Of a DNA stretch of 64,000 bases, positions 27,440 through 41,300 are shown piece by piece. The notes under the pieces were generated by a model, which had not been told where the DNA came from, ran no database searches, and saw only the letters and a program-made list of their open reading frames with translations. The DNA is from Ascaris suum. Taxonomy: Eukaryota > Nematoda > Chromadorea > Rhabditida > Ascarididae. The position numbers and the translations under genes are program-made. Location of the stretch: positions 9,435,366 to 9,499,365 of the forward strand of contig CM024170.1 in NCBI GenBank assembly GCA_013433145.1, given 5' to 3'. How positions within the stretch are numbered: position 1 is the stretch's first letter; each line of letters opens with the position of its first letter.

Positions 27440-28105
27440 TGCAGAAAAGTCATCGAAAATTGCAAATCTTATTCTCCATGCTTTATAGGACAGATGTACT
27501 GAGCATTACCTTAATGTCTTCATCGCCTACTGCCGACCCATTTTGGAAGATTGCACTCCTGTATGTCTCCTTATTTCTTTCTGATGTCAGGTTGCTAGGG
27601 AATGTTTGGAAACGCTTCATTTGCATTGCTTTCCGCAAAGTTTGTCGCGCTTCATGTCACTCTACTTGTACTACCAGACTAAAAATCTTTAAACGGGACG
27701 TTGGAATATTGACGGCTCAATTTTGACTTTATTCTTCGTTATAAAATTGTGTTCGGCATTTCCGACATTCTGCTTTCAGAAGTAATTCAGTTTGTCCCTC
27801 GACATAGTCGACGTGCCGTCAGTTTCAGCATGCCGGATCATCTTGCAACACAAACAATCTTCTGCGTAGTTTCCAGTTTCCAATTGTACGAGTTTGGAAT
27901 GTGCTTCCCTCCGATATCGTGAACGCATTCATTCCTTCGGCTTTTAAGCTGTCGTTGAGTCATTTCAGTCTGCTCACTGTTGCTGATCTTGTATATTAAA
28001 TGTAGTCTCCTAAATTGCAGCTTTGCGAACGTGTACTCTTCCTTCCCCTTCATGCTGACTTACTTTTATGTTTTATCACTTCTGGACGTTAAAGTAAATA
28101 AATGA
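27440..28105 (+). mobile_element. LINE C-terminal fragment and 3' tail
   Basis: A truncated CR1-like copy. It begins in the distal RT region (FIAYCRPILEDCTPV, with a frame change after it) and ends with an intact-looking C-terminal block: QFPIVRVWNVLPSDIVNAF then FKLSLSHFSLLTVADLVY, stop at 27997-27999. The 3' tail runs to AAAGTAAATAAATGAAG. The 5' end is lost, as usual for LINE insertions. Its tail matches 23645-23760, so both belong to one family, distinct from the element at 20.4-23.6 kb. Confidence 0.75.
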
Positions 28106-28369
28106 AGATATCCATTGGCGAGCTTATTTTGTCAGTATTCCTTCGTTAAATCGATTAAATGGTTTGGCTGTCGGCATTCGACGGCACTTTATTTTTCTGT
28201 AGCGCCATCTTTGTTTATTAGACGTCAGTGGAGCGTCAGAGTCGTGCCAGACCACTCGTTATCCAACGTTTTTACATAACGTACCATATTTTTGCATAAA
28301 GACATTTTATTCAACTTGGTGGTAGCTTTATGCTTTGTTAACGTACTCTGCATGATCCCGCGAACTTTC

Positions 28370-29206
28370 TTATAAATGGGCGTGTGCTCTAACACTGGAT
28401 TGGAGTCCTTGAAGGGTAAAGTCGAAGCTCTCGGAGCCCACATGTCAGCACTGCTTCTCGAAGTTTGCCGACTATATCTTTTATCTCAAGCGCCTCCGAG
28501 CTTCAGCAGTAACGTTTGCTGCCCAACGACTCCCTACCCTCCTTTCTCAGAGAAGTCCTTGAGCATTGGCACCAATCGTCAACCGCTTGCAGAGCCAACA
28601 AAATGCCCCAACTCCCAAAAGTTACTGGTATTCGAGGCCTCCGAATAGCCATGTTCCGGGGAGCCCTGAGCCCGATTTTGTCCCATATCTATCGCAGCGA
28701 GGTTTCTTCACATTATTCGAAAGACCGAAGCGTAATATCGGCGGCATTTGTTCTGACTCGTGTTACAGAGGGACGTGGCTACGAAACGAGGCGGTGATCG
28801 CTGTTCCGTAGCACTCAAATAGACAACGTTTAATGCCATAAAATGCAGCGTTGCTAGCTGTCGACATTTTAAGTGCCCGGTGGAGGGAGCGACCAGCGTT
28901 CATCTAGAGGCCTTCTGAGCTAATTCCTTCCCTCTCAGAACTTTGCAGTGCAATACGAAGATGCAACATCCGTGATGCTAAGCGTCCTCCTTTCTGAGGA
29001 ATCCAAGTGTCCCTGCCCCGAAAAGTTTTATGACAATGGCATCGCTTCAATTCGTAGCGAAGTGCTTTCATGGGTTTCTCTTGCCACGCTTTATGTTTAC
29101 TTCGTAATGTTCTCTAGCGTTGCTGTTGGTGAGCATCTCCTGATGTCGTCTAGGACATATCATGTTCTCACACCTGTAACGATGCACATTGTTCAGCTGT
29201 GCAAAT
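28370..29206 (+). pseudogene. Possible LINE ORF1 remnant
   Basis: A GC-richer block where all three + frames stay open for 80 codons or more (28376-28811). One frame has a coiled-coil-like stretch, LESLKGKVEALGAHMSALLL, as found in the amino half of LINE ORF1 proteins. Another has SKDRSVISAAF, reminiscent of the start of the ORF1 RNA-binding part. It directly follows the LINE tail ending at 28105. The assignment rests on composition and position, not on a clear homologous domain. Confidence 0.3.
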
Positions 29207-29706
29207 AACTTACGTTAGGTGCGGTAATTTCCTAGAGTAAGCAGATAGCACAATCGAAGAGTGGCTATATCCGGCCAGTAGCCTAGTCAGCAGTAAACTA
29301 ATTGGCGTTGATTTCATTCATCGTGACATTCTTTTTGTAATTCAAATCCAATCTTGGTTGGTTACTAAGTCTATTCGCTTATTATCTTTTAATCGCTTTC
29401 TTTATCGTTACTTCTGCAATATGATGAATAAATTTTTGTAGGACTATGGGCATAACTCTGATGTGGTGCGTGGCTTATATGTTCATGTCATTGACCAAAG
29501 ATTGAATACGAATATAACCAAAAAATCAGAGTTCTTTTGCCTACTCCTTATGCTGCTAGTTGCCATTCAAGTCTTGCTTATTTATGCCTTGGAACACCTT
29601 TATTATTCTCTTTATACTTCACATTTATATATAACAGTTACGAGAGCGCTACGACGTTCGCTTTTTGCATGTCTGTCAGGTATTTTATAAGTGGTCGTAT
29701 TGCATT

Positions 29707-29870
29707 TTGCACCAATGAACTTAAAAATAAGCGAATTTTTGTAGAAAATTTCTACGAGCGGTTAGTGAATTGAATATGGCTAAATTATGCGGCATGTTTT
29801 ATTATTTGTTCCTAATTTATGGAGCCGGTTGGTTTGATGAGTGGAATGTGAAGGTGCATATTTTGCCAGC
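29707..29870. repeat. Dispersed repeat, copy B
   Basis: The longest-looking copy of the three-member repeat. It begins near TTGCACCAATGAA and runs through AAAATTTCTACG, TTGAAT, GTTTTATTATTTGTT, AATTTATGGAGCCGG and TTGGTTTGATGA to ATTTTGCCAGC. Confidence 0.65.
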
Positions 29871-30212
29871 TTATTTGCCACATTTCTTTATTTAATGCTT
29901 TAAAAGTTCAATTTAATTATTGCTTAATTAAGCACTATTTATGAATTGGAGTTTTTCGTGACGGGAATGAAGTGTTCCGATGCAAAATAGATAAAGGAGT
30001 CTTTCGAAGGTGTTGAAAGAAAGAAAGAGGGTGAATTTTGTGAGCTTCATTAGGGAAGTGAAGAGGTAAAGCTGAAGTCAACAACGAGTAGAGCGTTTAT
30101 TGAGTTATAAATGGTTCATTTTCGACTGATATTATTCGAACTAGTTCAATGTTGAGAAGGTAGAAACCATGTTGGCCTTGAGCCACGGGGAGAGTGACTG
30201 TTTCTGTTTGGT

Positions 30213-30232
30213 CCCCCCCCCCCCCCCCCCCC
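30213..30232. repeat. Poly(C) tract, 20 bases
   Basis: The longest of the five G/C homopolymers, giving poly(G) on the minus strand. Confidence 0.95.
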
Positions 30233-31447
30233 TCCGCGTCTCTCCCCTCTCGCCTTAAAAGGGCGACTCACTTCAGAGATTATTGCAGTGATTAATTCTC
30301 TCCCTTGCGTTGCTTGGTAGAAATCTGAGATGAATTGGCATATGCATAAGTAAGATCAAGTGTGGCGTTATTTAAACGAATGCAAATGCGTTAAACGTTT
30401 TGTTCTCATTGCTTCCTGTTAGTGACGTCATAACAGTTCGAGTGCCTACAGGTTGTGCTGCTTCACTCCATCCAATAAACATTTTTCATTTGTAGATTAG
30501 TTAATCTGCGCTGTGTAACCCATCTTTTCCATCTGTGCTGCAAACACAATGACCATTCAGAGTTTTCTAAAAGCAGAGATCAACTCAGGTAGATAAGCGG
30601 CAGCTGTGATCAACAGAAAAGGCATCTATGTTCAAACGCCAGATATGATCAACCTTATTTCATTTCGGGTGCTTGCCATATTTTTCTTTGCTTCATTATA
30701 TCAGTCAGGTCTTTGTTTTTAGTCCTCTTCATTTATTGTTTATCTCTACACCGCAGTTCCTCTGCTAATGTCTTATTCGTATAGCAGGTTGAAAGCAACT
30801 AGACGATACGTGGCAGGTTCGGGCATAAGATGTTTTCGTTCGTATCTCCATTTCTCACCTTGTCTGTTTCTTTCATTTCTCTCGCCATTTAAGAAATGCT
30901 TATTCGTGGGTGGTGAATAAAGACAAAAAGAAATGCTGACGAACGAAGCGACAATGCAAGAGGCGCTTGTAATGATGCGAGAGATTCATACAATAATAAG
31001 AAAAGTACGTTTGCCACGTTGTACAAATGAACGTGATGAAACGGAAACGCGCTTCTCGCACTGGCGGCTTTTCTTTCCTTTTTTTGTGCTTCAATAGAGG
31101 AAAGTGTTGATTCATATTGTTCGCTGCCACGTTGATATCATTTCGCCTTGCTAGGAAAAGAACTGGAGAAAAGAATCTATAACAGATGTAGGCTAGTGTT
31201 CTGCGATAAGGTGTTTTTCGGCTGTGAACGAGTCTTGCCATGAAACGGTTCGTAGAGTGAGAGCAATTCGTTGGGAGAGAGGATCTCGAATGAAAAATTG
31301 CGAATTGACCTAAAGGTTGTGCAGTGAACTGAACATGAAGGATAGAGCAATAACAAAGTTAGGAAGAATCAAAGAAGCAGTTTAAAGCTGGGAGGTCCAT
31401 ATAGGTCAACAATATAAGCGGAAAAGGAGTTGACGAGGAGCATGTCA

Positions 31448-31459
31448 GGGGGGGGGGGG
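31448..31459. repeat. Poly(G) tract, 12 bases
   Basis: A G homopolymer in gene-free sequence. Confidence 0.95.
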
Positions 31460-33640
31460 CATATAGGCGAGGATGGCTTCTGACAAAAATCGGTCATCGA
31501 AATTCATTCGTGGCTCTCCAACAGATGTGTGTCTCATTTGGAAGTGGTGTCCTGATAGCATTCTGCGCCCTGCTGTCATCAATAATTCTTCCTCGAAAAG
31601 CGTTGTTTTGTCATGGATGATATTCTTCTTCCGTTTATATAACCTGTTGTTCCTTATTTCGTTTGTTACGAATTATTTCTTTGCTATTTTCGTTTAGATG
31701 AGACGATTTGCGCATTCGTCCAATTTATTTTAAATTTGTTTCAACGTTTCTACCATGGAAGATCAAATAAAAGCAGGTAAGCATGAGCAGCAGGAGAGAA
31801 CAAAATATTCGTAAAGACTATAAGTGTGTATGAGTAGCAGTAGCGCGTAGATCGAGACGGCTCAGTAGCAACGATCCATCTAGAGCATCAGCGAGGGGAA
31901 TGAGGGACAAGAATATGGGAATATACATCGTACAGATGGTCGATATCGGTTGTTAGGAGCACGGCAGAGTTTCCTCGTTTAAAAACACTCTCGTTGAAAG
32001 CGCGTTCATTTTAGAAAATTGCAACTGCCTTACCTTGATTATAACCACTCGCCTCGAATTCGCTTAAACAAGGGCTGCTATTAAACCACTTCGCATAATC
32101 GGTTCTTTTCAGATTGGTGGCAATTTTGAGCTACCTGAACACTTCAACAGAAGAATGAAGATTTTCCCAAAAAGGTGCTTCCTCACTAAATTTTTCCCCT
32201 TCCACCATCATCCACTCTCCTGCCCATCCCATTACCACCCGCACAGACGTCTGCTTGAAATTTGAGAATCCACCCTTTAATGTGTACTCCTCTTGGGAAG
32301 GCACAAACGCTATAATCATAGGGGCTTATGAACGAGAAAAATTCCGTTTATTAGATCTGAGAGATGTTATACGACGTTGTAAATTTTGCACAATATCTGT
32401 CTGTAATAGAACAAGGCTTCGCTATCTAGTTGAGCTAGGAGGGCGTTTACATAGCTATGAACGAATTTCTAACTACTCGACTTCCGTTCACAAATTTGCT
32501 ACTTTTTTCTCATGCCACTTTGTGGTTCGTTGCAAATAACATTGCACCGTGTCGCTGTGGCAACGGAGAAATTCAACAGAACAGATCGCTTTATCATTTG
32601 CGTCCCATATAATTTCATAGAATTTGAGAGGGCAATGAAAGTTTTCACCTCGAAAGTTTTCGTTCAAGAAAAGTCACGTGATAACTTTAGTCTTATTTAT
32701 AATATTAGGACGATATAGGTGCATACGAACTGATGTGCTATGAATAGTGGTTCTAGATATGAGTTACTGCGTTGAGATATAGAAGCGCATGCTTCAGAAG
32801 AAAGCTGCTGCTTGCATTTCGAGCCATAAGGCCCAGTGCTGAATGCAGCTACCTCAAACTTTGGTAATTAAACCGCGCTGTTCATCTTGGTACACTACAC
32901 TAATCGTAGTCGTTTCTCATATCTGATCACTGAATCAATTTAGAGAAGGCAGAAAGAGGTCGATAAGTGGAAAAATCAGTATGAGAGCAAAAAGCATCGC
33001 ACCAATAAGGTTTTGTTCAAACGACATGTTCTTGGGCAATAAGAACTTTTCGCCAATCAAACGATGCTCTTCATTCATCAAGTGTAGTAGTTGTCGATGC
33101 TCTTTGATATTTGCATGCATTCGTTTGGTTCTTTTCATTTCCAATTAGTACAGAATAGGTCGAGTTGCATTGCAAGTGAAATTTGCATACGTCAAGGGAT
33201 CGCTAATTTAATGGCTCAATCAGCAAAAGAATTTGCATATTAGTTAAGATTCAAGCAAAATGCTCGTTTACTTATGTCCATTTTTGACGAGCTCGGTGAT
33301 GTCATGATAAATTGTGCTCAGTGGACTTTAATTCTCATTTTGTTTGCCGTTCTTCTATTTACAACGCTTTTTACATGATTCCCAATCTCTTATGTGTCAA
33401 TCGTATCTAGCCGTTTTATGCGTTTTTTTGCAAATATGCATTAGAAAGCGCATTATAGTGACGTAATGTGTGAGCTGAAAGTCTTGAATATGTGTTCGTT
33501 ATTATCGTTGGAGAAATCGCCGAAGCCCAAATTAAGAAATTATGCTCTTATGACGCTTATCATGGTCAACTAGACTGTCAATTTGTAAAAGAGTTGTAAT
33601 CATTTAAAAGTATCACCTAGGTTATCGCTTTACATCAGTT

Positions 33641-33800
33641 GCACCACTGAAGAAAACATCTTTTATTGAAAATTTATACGTTGGAACGGATTAATTGAAT
33701 TATAATTACATTATTGAGCGTGTTTTATTATTTGTTGGTAATTTATGAAACCGGCTGGTCTGATGAAAGGAAATTGCAGGCGCGAATTTTGTGCTGGCAC
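33641..33800. repeat. Dispersed repeat, copy C
   Basis: Third copy of the dispersed repeat: TTGCACCACTGAA, GAAAATTTATACG, TTAATTGAAT, GTGTTTTATTATTTGTT, AATTTATGAAACCGG, CTGGTCTGATGA, GGAAATTGCAGG and ATTTTG, in the same order as copy B. Confidence 0.65.
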
Positions 33801-35134
33801 ATGTGGCTCGCTTTGCTGCTTGTTTAGATGCCTTTTCTCTACGGCTAATTACAGAAGTGAATGCAGAATGCCTCCAACTGAGTAGAGAATGTAAGTGATT
33901 GAGTGCTTTTAAACATGCGATTTGCATATAACTAAAAACTCTTGAGTGGAATATAGCTGCAATACTTACAAGTTGTCAGATAAAATTTAGATAAAGATAA
34001 ACAGGTTGTAAGATAAAATATTGAATGTTTTACCGCTTCAAAGTGAACCACTTAACCCAGATCCGGGTACCTAATTCCTCTTTCCTGTATTTTAACATAT
34101 ATGCAAAAAAGTGCGGTGCAACTTATTGCTGAGAAGAGCTGTTACATAGGCGAGCGATAAAGAATCTTATGCTTAACTTTTATCCATATTAAATGTCTCT
34201 CAACCTTAAATGTAGTGGTATTACTTGTGGCTTTAATGCAGTATGAAGGGCGCATACACCCATGGGGTTTTATATTCGTTTCATGGGCGAATTTACTATT
34301 TTGCTGTGGTGTATCGTTGAATGCTTTCACCACATGTAATCATAGTTTTGCACTTTTTGCAGTGTGTGCCACGAGTGCACAAATTGAATGTCTAGCTGTG
34401 CTGTCGTTCTCTCTGCTATGCATTTCAACGTTTAATTATTGCACTCATGCAGTCTGTACGTTCCACATCTGCCAATGTCTTTTCCAGAATGTTTTGTATT
34501 TGGACAGCTTTTTTGAATGCTTGTTTTAACTAGTGATCTGGTAAAGAGCTTTTCAGAAACACCGCACTTGCTTGAATATAGATTCCCTCCCTCAGTTAGT
34601 AGAAAGTCATGGAGCTTCTTTAAAGCTAGAAGTCTACGATAGAATAAAGACCCTGTCTTGAATATAAACCGGTCTTCTTCTCGGAAAGATTCCTAGTAAA
34701 GAACGTTTTTTGGGTCTGTTGACAGAATCACACAACGTTAACTCCCCTTCGTTGAGTACTCAATTGCATGCTCACTTAGTAATTATAAGCCAATGTGAAT
34801 AGGAATTGAAGTGTAATAGAAATTGCTGTCCTCAGCGACTGCGATGTAATAGAAATTCTGAGGTTTATGTTCAAGTGAAAGCGATGACTTACCCGCGCTT
34901 ATGAAAATGTTCGAATTGCAGTTACTTCCTTAACCGTCGTTTACATTACATCTCCTCTGCTTTAAACGTTTCTTCCTTAAATAGCTTGATTGATGCATTG
35001 CAGGTGTATTAATGCCATCAGTAGGATGGTAACAATGGACTGAAACGCCTACCTGTGAGGCGGACAAACGTCGTCAAGGTGTTCCGTAACGACGTGGTCT
35101 CTGTGTTTGTGTTAAACACCTCTCGAGCAAAGTC
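33801..35134. other. Upstream region of the C1GALT1 gene
   Basis: No exon is recognised. An acceptor-like TTGATGCATTGCAG ends at about 35004, about 130 bases before the C1GALT1 start. It could be the 5' UTR or trans-splice site, although short upstream ATGs would then lie in the leader. Confidence 0.35.
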
Positions 35135-35375
35135 ATGTTCGCCGCTAAACGGTTGACGATTTCATTGGCTTATGTGGTTCTCGGCGTGGTTATTGGATTA
35201 ACAATCGCATTTCTATGGCCATCTGATGCTTACAGTTTTCGTATCTCGGATGGACATGTCAGGTCGTTTGAGACTGCACATCGTCATGATGCACATTCTG
35301 ATTCTGAGGTTGACGATGTTAATGCACCCGAAGTGCCAATGCATTTTCACTCGAATTCAACGGACCCACATGAAG
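35135..35375 (+). CDS. C1GALT1: C1GALT1 exon 1 (cytoplasmic tail, membrane anchor, stem)
   Basis: Encodes 80 residues. MFAAKRL precedes a hydrophobic anchor ([17 protein letters not shown]), then a polar, His/Asp-rich stem with one NST sequon. It ends G|GTATTT in phase 1. Confidence 0.85.
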
Positions 35376-38300
35376 GTATTTAACTCTTATCGGCTTTTAT
35401 TGTTTGATTTTTCCATCTTCATGTTTATTAATTGAAGCATATATCGTTGTTAGAAGCGTTTAGCTTCAAGTAATAGCTCCGAGCTATCACTCCGAGCTAC
35501 GATCATTAAAGTCTAAGAAGTTGGGGACAGTATGTTTTAATAGTTCGCAATTCTCACCTTATAATGATTCTGCCGAAGCGTGATGTGTCCCAAATTTCTA
35601 AGGAAACATTATCCGATACCTTCCACACTGTCGCACTTGTTCTTCATATACAAGCTGTGAAGAACATTAAGATATTATGCATCTATGATCTGTTTGCTAA
35701 ATTAAGCGTGGTCGCCGAACGCATATAAATGGAGTGTCGAATAGGGGAAGGAAAGCAAAGAAAGGCATTAACCGCCTTCCTCATTTATCATTATGATGAT
35801 AGGTCGCTTCACCATAAGTTCTCGTAGAGGCAAATCGTGCTGCTCACTAAAGGTGGCCGATGACGGAGTGTTTAATTGCTTTCCTCTCCTCCACTGCTTT
35901 TCAAGTTTTGCCCTTTCCGTTCCCTAGCAACTCGCGATATCTTATTGTGCACGTTAGGTCTTCTTAAAAGGTCAGTTTTACATGAGGGAGAGAGAGTGGA
36001 AGTGACCTCATTGGGATGTTGTCAATGGTGATCCAGTTTTCGCAGTACAATTCTTCGAGGTGAGAGGCCTTCTACCATTAAATAATGATCGATGTGGAGT
36101 TGGTGGGGAGAGAAGAGAGGGATATGAACCGATGATGGTGAAACCAAATTATTTATAACTAAGATAGAAACGGGGTAAGATTATGTAGTTCTCCAGGTTG
36201 GAACTAAATTGTGACGAAAGTAAGTTGGAAATTAGTTATGTCGGAACTAAATGAAGAAAATGCTCTATCTTTTTTACGTTTTTCATGATTGATTGTTTTA
36301 TATTTTTCCTTTTTTTTGCATTAAAGAACTCAGTTTTATTTGAGAGGATGCGATTTATTTCTCTTTCATCAGTTCCAATATGTCCGTCGGTCTTGTGGCA
36401 TATATCTTCGGTTTATCTTATTTCTGCAGTTTTATTCTGATATATTTGTCTTCCCCTCTTATCTCTTTTTTGTTGTTTATGCAAAGAAATGCGTTGAATT
36501 TTGCAGGAGAGGACCATATTGCAAAACTCATCGCAGAGAAAGTTCGTGTTTTCTGTTGGATTTTAACTGGTAAACAGAATCACGAAAAGCGAGCGAGACA
36601 TGTGAAAGCAACATGGAGCAGACGTTGCAATAAGTATGTTTCGAGTGATCTTCAAGTCGTCTATCCGTTTTTCTCAGCGATTGCCTCGCGCGTTGCTTGT
36701 GTACTAATCGTCTTGATGGCCACTAGAATGATTGCTGTTTCAATGATGTAAATAAACTGCAAAATATTTCGTAGGTTCGATAAAATTCCTCCTGAAGCGG
36801 GAAATTTATGACTCAGAGGTTTCCTTTCGAAGTTCACGTGATAGCTGAAGCTCGGTAATTGTTTGCAAACTTTGGTGGTTTTTTGTGTTCCGTCTTGCGT
36901 TTTTTTGTTTATTTAGTAAATAAGATGAAGTTTCTTGCCCAGAGGACGAAGCGGAAATCAAAGTTTCTCTTGCAGCCAAGTGGAAATTAATTTGGGTTTA
37001 AAATTGATCAGATTTTAGTTGATTGAAATATTCTTAAACTTATTTATTTATTTTAGCGTAAAGAGTTGTAGCTGATCTCCTATCTCAACTTTATAATCGT
37101 ATGTTCTTGAAATGGGCTTCTTTGTGTCGTTAGCCCAATTGACTGTAGTGGCCAATTTGAATTTAGTCAACACCCATGGGATTGGTGTCTGGATTGCTTA
37201 AAGATTGCTTTGCTAATTTGTGTATCGCATGCGAGCATAGGTGTATGGATGAATCTTTCGCAGACAGCGAGGCTCGTTCACTGAAGAAATTATTGAAGAC
37301 AGACTCAGGCCACGAACTTTTTAGGGGTGGAGGGGGGGGGGGGGAAGGGGCAAGCGAACAGAAACGAAAAAATCGTCGTTTTTTTGGCAAATTGCATTTC
37401 TTTCTAGTAATGCTTGAAATCTCTAGGAGAGGGAAGAAAGGACAACCTTACTTGAGCTCCTCAAACCTATTTCTTCCAGTCGACCCTACCTAGAAGCGGA
37501 CATTTGATTTTTCGAGAATCGATCTCTTATAAATATTTGTAAGGAATAGGTACAAAGCGCCGTTCATTTTGAAATATTTTTTTTCCAAAATTTCTGCATG
37601 AATCTCAGAGTTTCATATGCCAGCACTGAAAATTTTCGAAACGAATAGACACAGTGGAGTTGTAAAACGAGTATGAAATATGCAATTTTACGTAAGTAGT
37701 GAGATGGAAAGGGGATACTCGTGGAGGATTTATATTATCAGTACTGCTTTACTATATAGAGGTTGCAAAGTGGAATAAGGGCCGAACTCGCCGCTGTGTA
37801 GATGACCGTTTTTCTGAAGTAATGGATGAACTTTCACATGGCCGTTTTTCAACAGGTTTTTGATAACTTAAATTTAATAATTTAATTCTTGAACAGTGCT
37901 GTAATTTTTGATAATTTATTTCAGCTAGCAATTTTAAGACTAATAATTAAAACAACTTAGTGGAAAACGTCAAGTCCAATAATTTTTTAAAGACTTGTCC
38001 TCGAAATCGTTTAAGGCGTGTTTCCGTCTCGATCGCCCTCCACCTGGCCAGTTTGATTCAACGAGATCCTTTCATATATACACTCCAAAAAAGAAGTGAT
38101 GCGTTAGTGGGCTGGAAGTTTCGAGTGATGTAGTGTGCTCATGTGGGATTCTTTTTTCTATACTAGAAACTTGTTTACATGCACATCGAGAGGTTGCTCT
38201 ACTACACTTCGCAGCTTACCTTTTTTTTCTAAGTATTCATCTCTGTGTGACTTAATTCTACATATTTATCTGTGTACGAAAACAGTTACTGTACATTGCA

Positions 38301-41300
38301 GAAATAAGTTTACATAATGTATTGTGCAATAATTAATGCTATAAAGCTTGGCATTCATTGTCGAAGTTTAAAGAAATTTGGGAGCTCACAAACTTCGTCT
38401 ACAAACAATTCTCTTTTTATGAATGACACTGTTCAAATGAATTTAAGCTTTTCCAGGTATATTTTTATGTCATCAGAGAGCGATCCATCGTTGCCGTCTA
38501 TTAATTTAAATATTTCTGAGGGCAGAGATCATTTGTGGGCAAAGACGAAAGCAGCATTTAAGTACGTACATGACATGTATATCGATCAGTACGATTGGTT
38601 TCTAAAAGCCGATGATGATACTTATGTTATTGTGGAAAATTTAAGGTCAGTGGGATTTTCTTATCACTCAATTTTCTTATTTTTTCATTTTGCTTTCCAC
38701 TGTTATCTTATAAACAGAGTGGAGCTTTAGGTGCATTGTGCGAGAGCTCCCACGAAGATGCTCTAAGTATTTCCGAATATGAGATGAGAGGGCCTGTGTT
38801 GAGGGGATTTTATTTAGGACTTGCGGTTTATTATACATTGCCTTCACTGGAGCACTTACAAAGAGTTGAGCAGTTTATTGCACAAAGAGAACCGAACTGT
38901 AGTGACACACACACAAAACAATGTGGCAATTCGTGCTGAAATAAGAATACCGTGCTATGTAGTCACGTGCCCTCCATTACATAACTGCGCCTCGTCATCA
39001 TGTGCTCACTGTACATCGCAATGTTTGCAACTTCACCATCCGTTCTGCAATACCGTTTTGGGTGTACTGGATCACCACCATATATGTAGCACCTGTGTTA
39101 TTTGTTTGATTCTATGAAGCTCTTCAACATAATGATTTGCTAGACTATGAGTTTTATGTTGTCTTATCGTTCCTCTATAGTACGCTCCCCGGTCGTTTTG
39201 ATCTTTACACTTCTATGGCTCGTACGTGTTGCATATCTTTTGTGAAATTTTTGCTGTTTATTGCTGCTGCTATTCAGACTTCGAGACATTGAAATAAATA
39301 GATAAATAAATAAATGAATGAGCAGATTACCATAATTGAATAATTTTTGTATCGCATAATATCGGTGAAATCGATTCTTTGCAGATATTTGCTATTGGCT
39401 CATAAGCCAGATGAGCCAGTCTTCTTTGGATGTAAATTTAAGCCGTTCACGAAACAAGGCTACATGAGTGGGGGTGCCGGATATGTGCTATCTCGCGCTG
39501 CGCTCAAAAAATTCGTATCCGAAGGATTACCGGTGAGTGCCGTAAAGATTCTCCATGCAGCCATAAGATTTTCGAACGGGGAATATGCTGGTCATCTTGT
39601 TTTTGATGTTATCGTTGTATATGGCGGGTTGTTGTTCTGACCAATGACCCACCATAGGTTTCGCATGTGGGATAGATCCGAAAAATAATCTTATCTTTGT
39701 CGCAGTTTTTGAGGTGGAGGGCGGAGGAAAGGGAGTAGGGGAGGGAAGGACTGTTATTTGTGTAACATGGAATCGACGAAGCTTGTGGTGGAGTATTTTT
39801 AGAGAAGTTTGTTTTAGTATTTTGTTAACAATTTTTTTTAAACTTTGGGAGGTTTTTTAATGTCATTCTGATGAAATGGCGATGGTTATGCGTTTAAAAT
39901 AAAATAAATAATTGCGTGAAATGCGGTGCGGCTCAAATAATCGAATATCCAAAATGGTGGGAAAATTGTTTCAAATTCCGCGAAAGTTTGAGTTTTTCGA
40001 GCTTATTTCCAAAAATAGTTCCATATCACTTACGTCTTGGTTTTGTTATGTTTACAGTGCACGTTTCCCTTCCTTTCATTATGGAACTTGTTTGCATTAC
40101 ATGTTGAAACATATTTGTTCGCTTATTTCACTAAAACAGACACTGCCATTGTTTTGCCAGACGTTTATTGATACTGTTATCACTATTGCAGATACCCATC
40201 ATTTCCATGGCTGATCTCACTGCAAACTTCCCTAAACCATTTCTCAGTTTGTTGCGCATTCTTTGTGATTTTGAAGAAATTTGGACTCGAGGGATCTTCG
40301 AGCATTGTTATACGACCTTTTGAGCTCGAGCTGTCTAGGCTCAGGTTCCTCAGCGTCGCAGGCCCATCCGTTGGAAGATGCCTCTTAAGGCCTCTTAAGC
40401 AAACTGGAAGGTCATGACTGTCGGGGCTTGAAGCGTTTTAAGTGGTGCTAACATAAAGCGGTCTTACTTCGAATGTAATTGTGGAATATGGAATGCCTGG
40501 GATCCCGCAGTCATGAGGGGAAGACGTCACCATGCGAGTTTTGAAGCCGACGGGAAAACTATTTTCCCATCAGTATGCAATATGGTTTGAGTGGGAAGAG
40601 TGAGCTGAGGCTTGTTATTTTCGAATGTCTCGTTTGTTGGTGTCGATGCTCGCACTTTATGCCCCAAAACGAACTTCGAAGCAACTGCACATTTAATAAA
40701 ATTATTGTTAAATAGACTGGTAGAGATATTGATGTGATAATGCTTATATTAGCAAAAGAAGAAAGCAGCAACTATATCAAGTAGGGAAATTTTAGACGCC
40801 AAGTGGTTGCAGGATCCGCAAAAGTGTGCACAAGGCGAAGGGGGCGCCGAAGACGCCGAAATGGGCAAATGCTTGGAAAAGATTGGAGTGAAAGCCGGCG
40901 ACTCAAGAGATGCGGAAGGTCGTCACAGGTAAACATTCGGCATTATGAATGGAGATGTATGAAAGTCTGGGTTGATCGTACTGGTTGAGCGATATCAAAT
41001 GGCTAAGTGAGTTAAATCTTTGAATTCTGGATGTCTTTCTCGTTTCTGAAATGTTGCGTTGTTTCTTGAGAGGCGAACCATCTGTAGGCTTGATTTGGAG
41101 AATACAAAAAGATAATTATAAGATGGATTAGTTGGTGGCTGGAAAAAACTGCAGACTCTTGAAAGTATTCTGCTTGCAAGGCGCCGTGTGTTGCATGTGC
41201 CGGCTGGACAAATCATTGACTGGTCGTAAGACCCATTCGATGTCTTTTCCTTAACGTCTTCAGTGGAATTCTTATAAAGTGGAAACCTGAGGGCAAAGTT

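Larger units (their letters stand above)
29871..33640. other. No gene recognised
   Basis: AT-rich sequence with poly(C) at 30213-30232 and poly(G) at 31448-31459. The longest frames (30900-31241 on minus and 32255-32539 on plus) have no recognisable family and are chance-length for this composition. Confidence 0.5.

Noticed and set aside
32935..33144. Minus-strand 69-residue frame with a C-terminal hydrophobic segment, like a tail-anchored microprotein
   Set aside because: The frame length is common by chance here and there is no acceptor or other support near its ATG.
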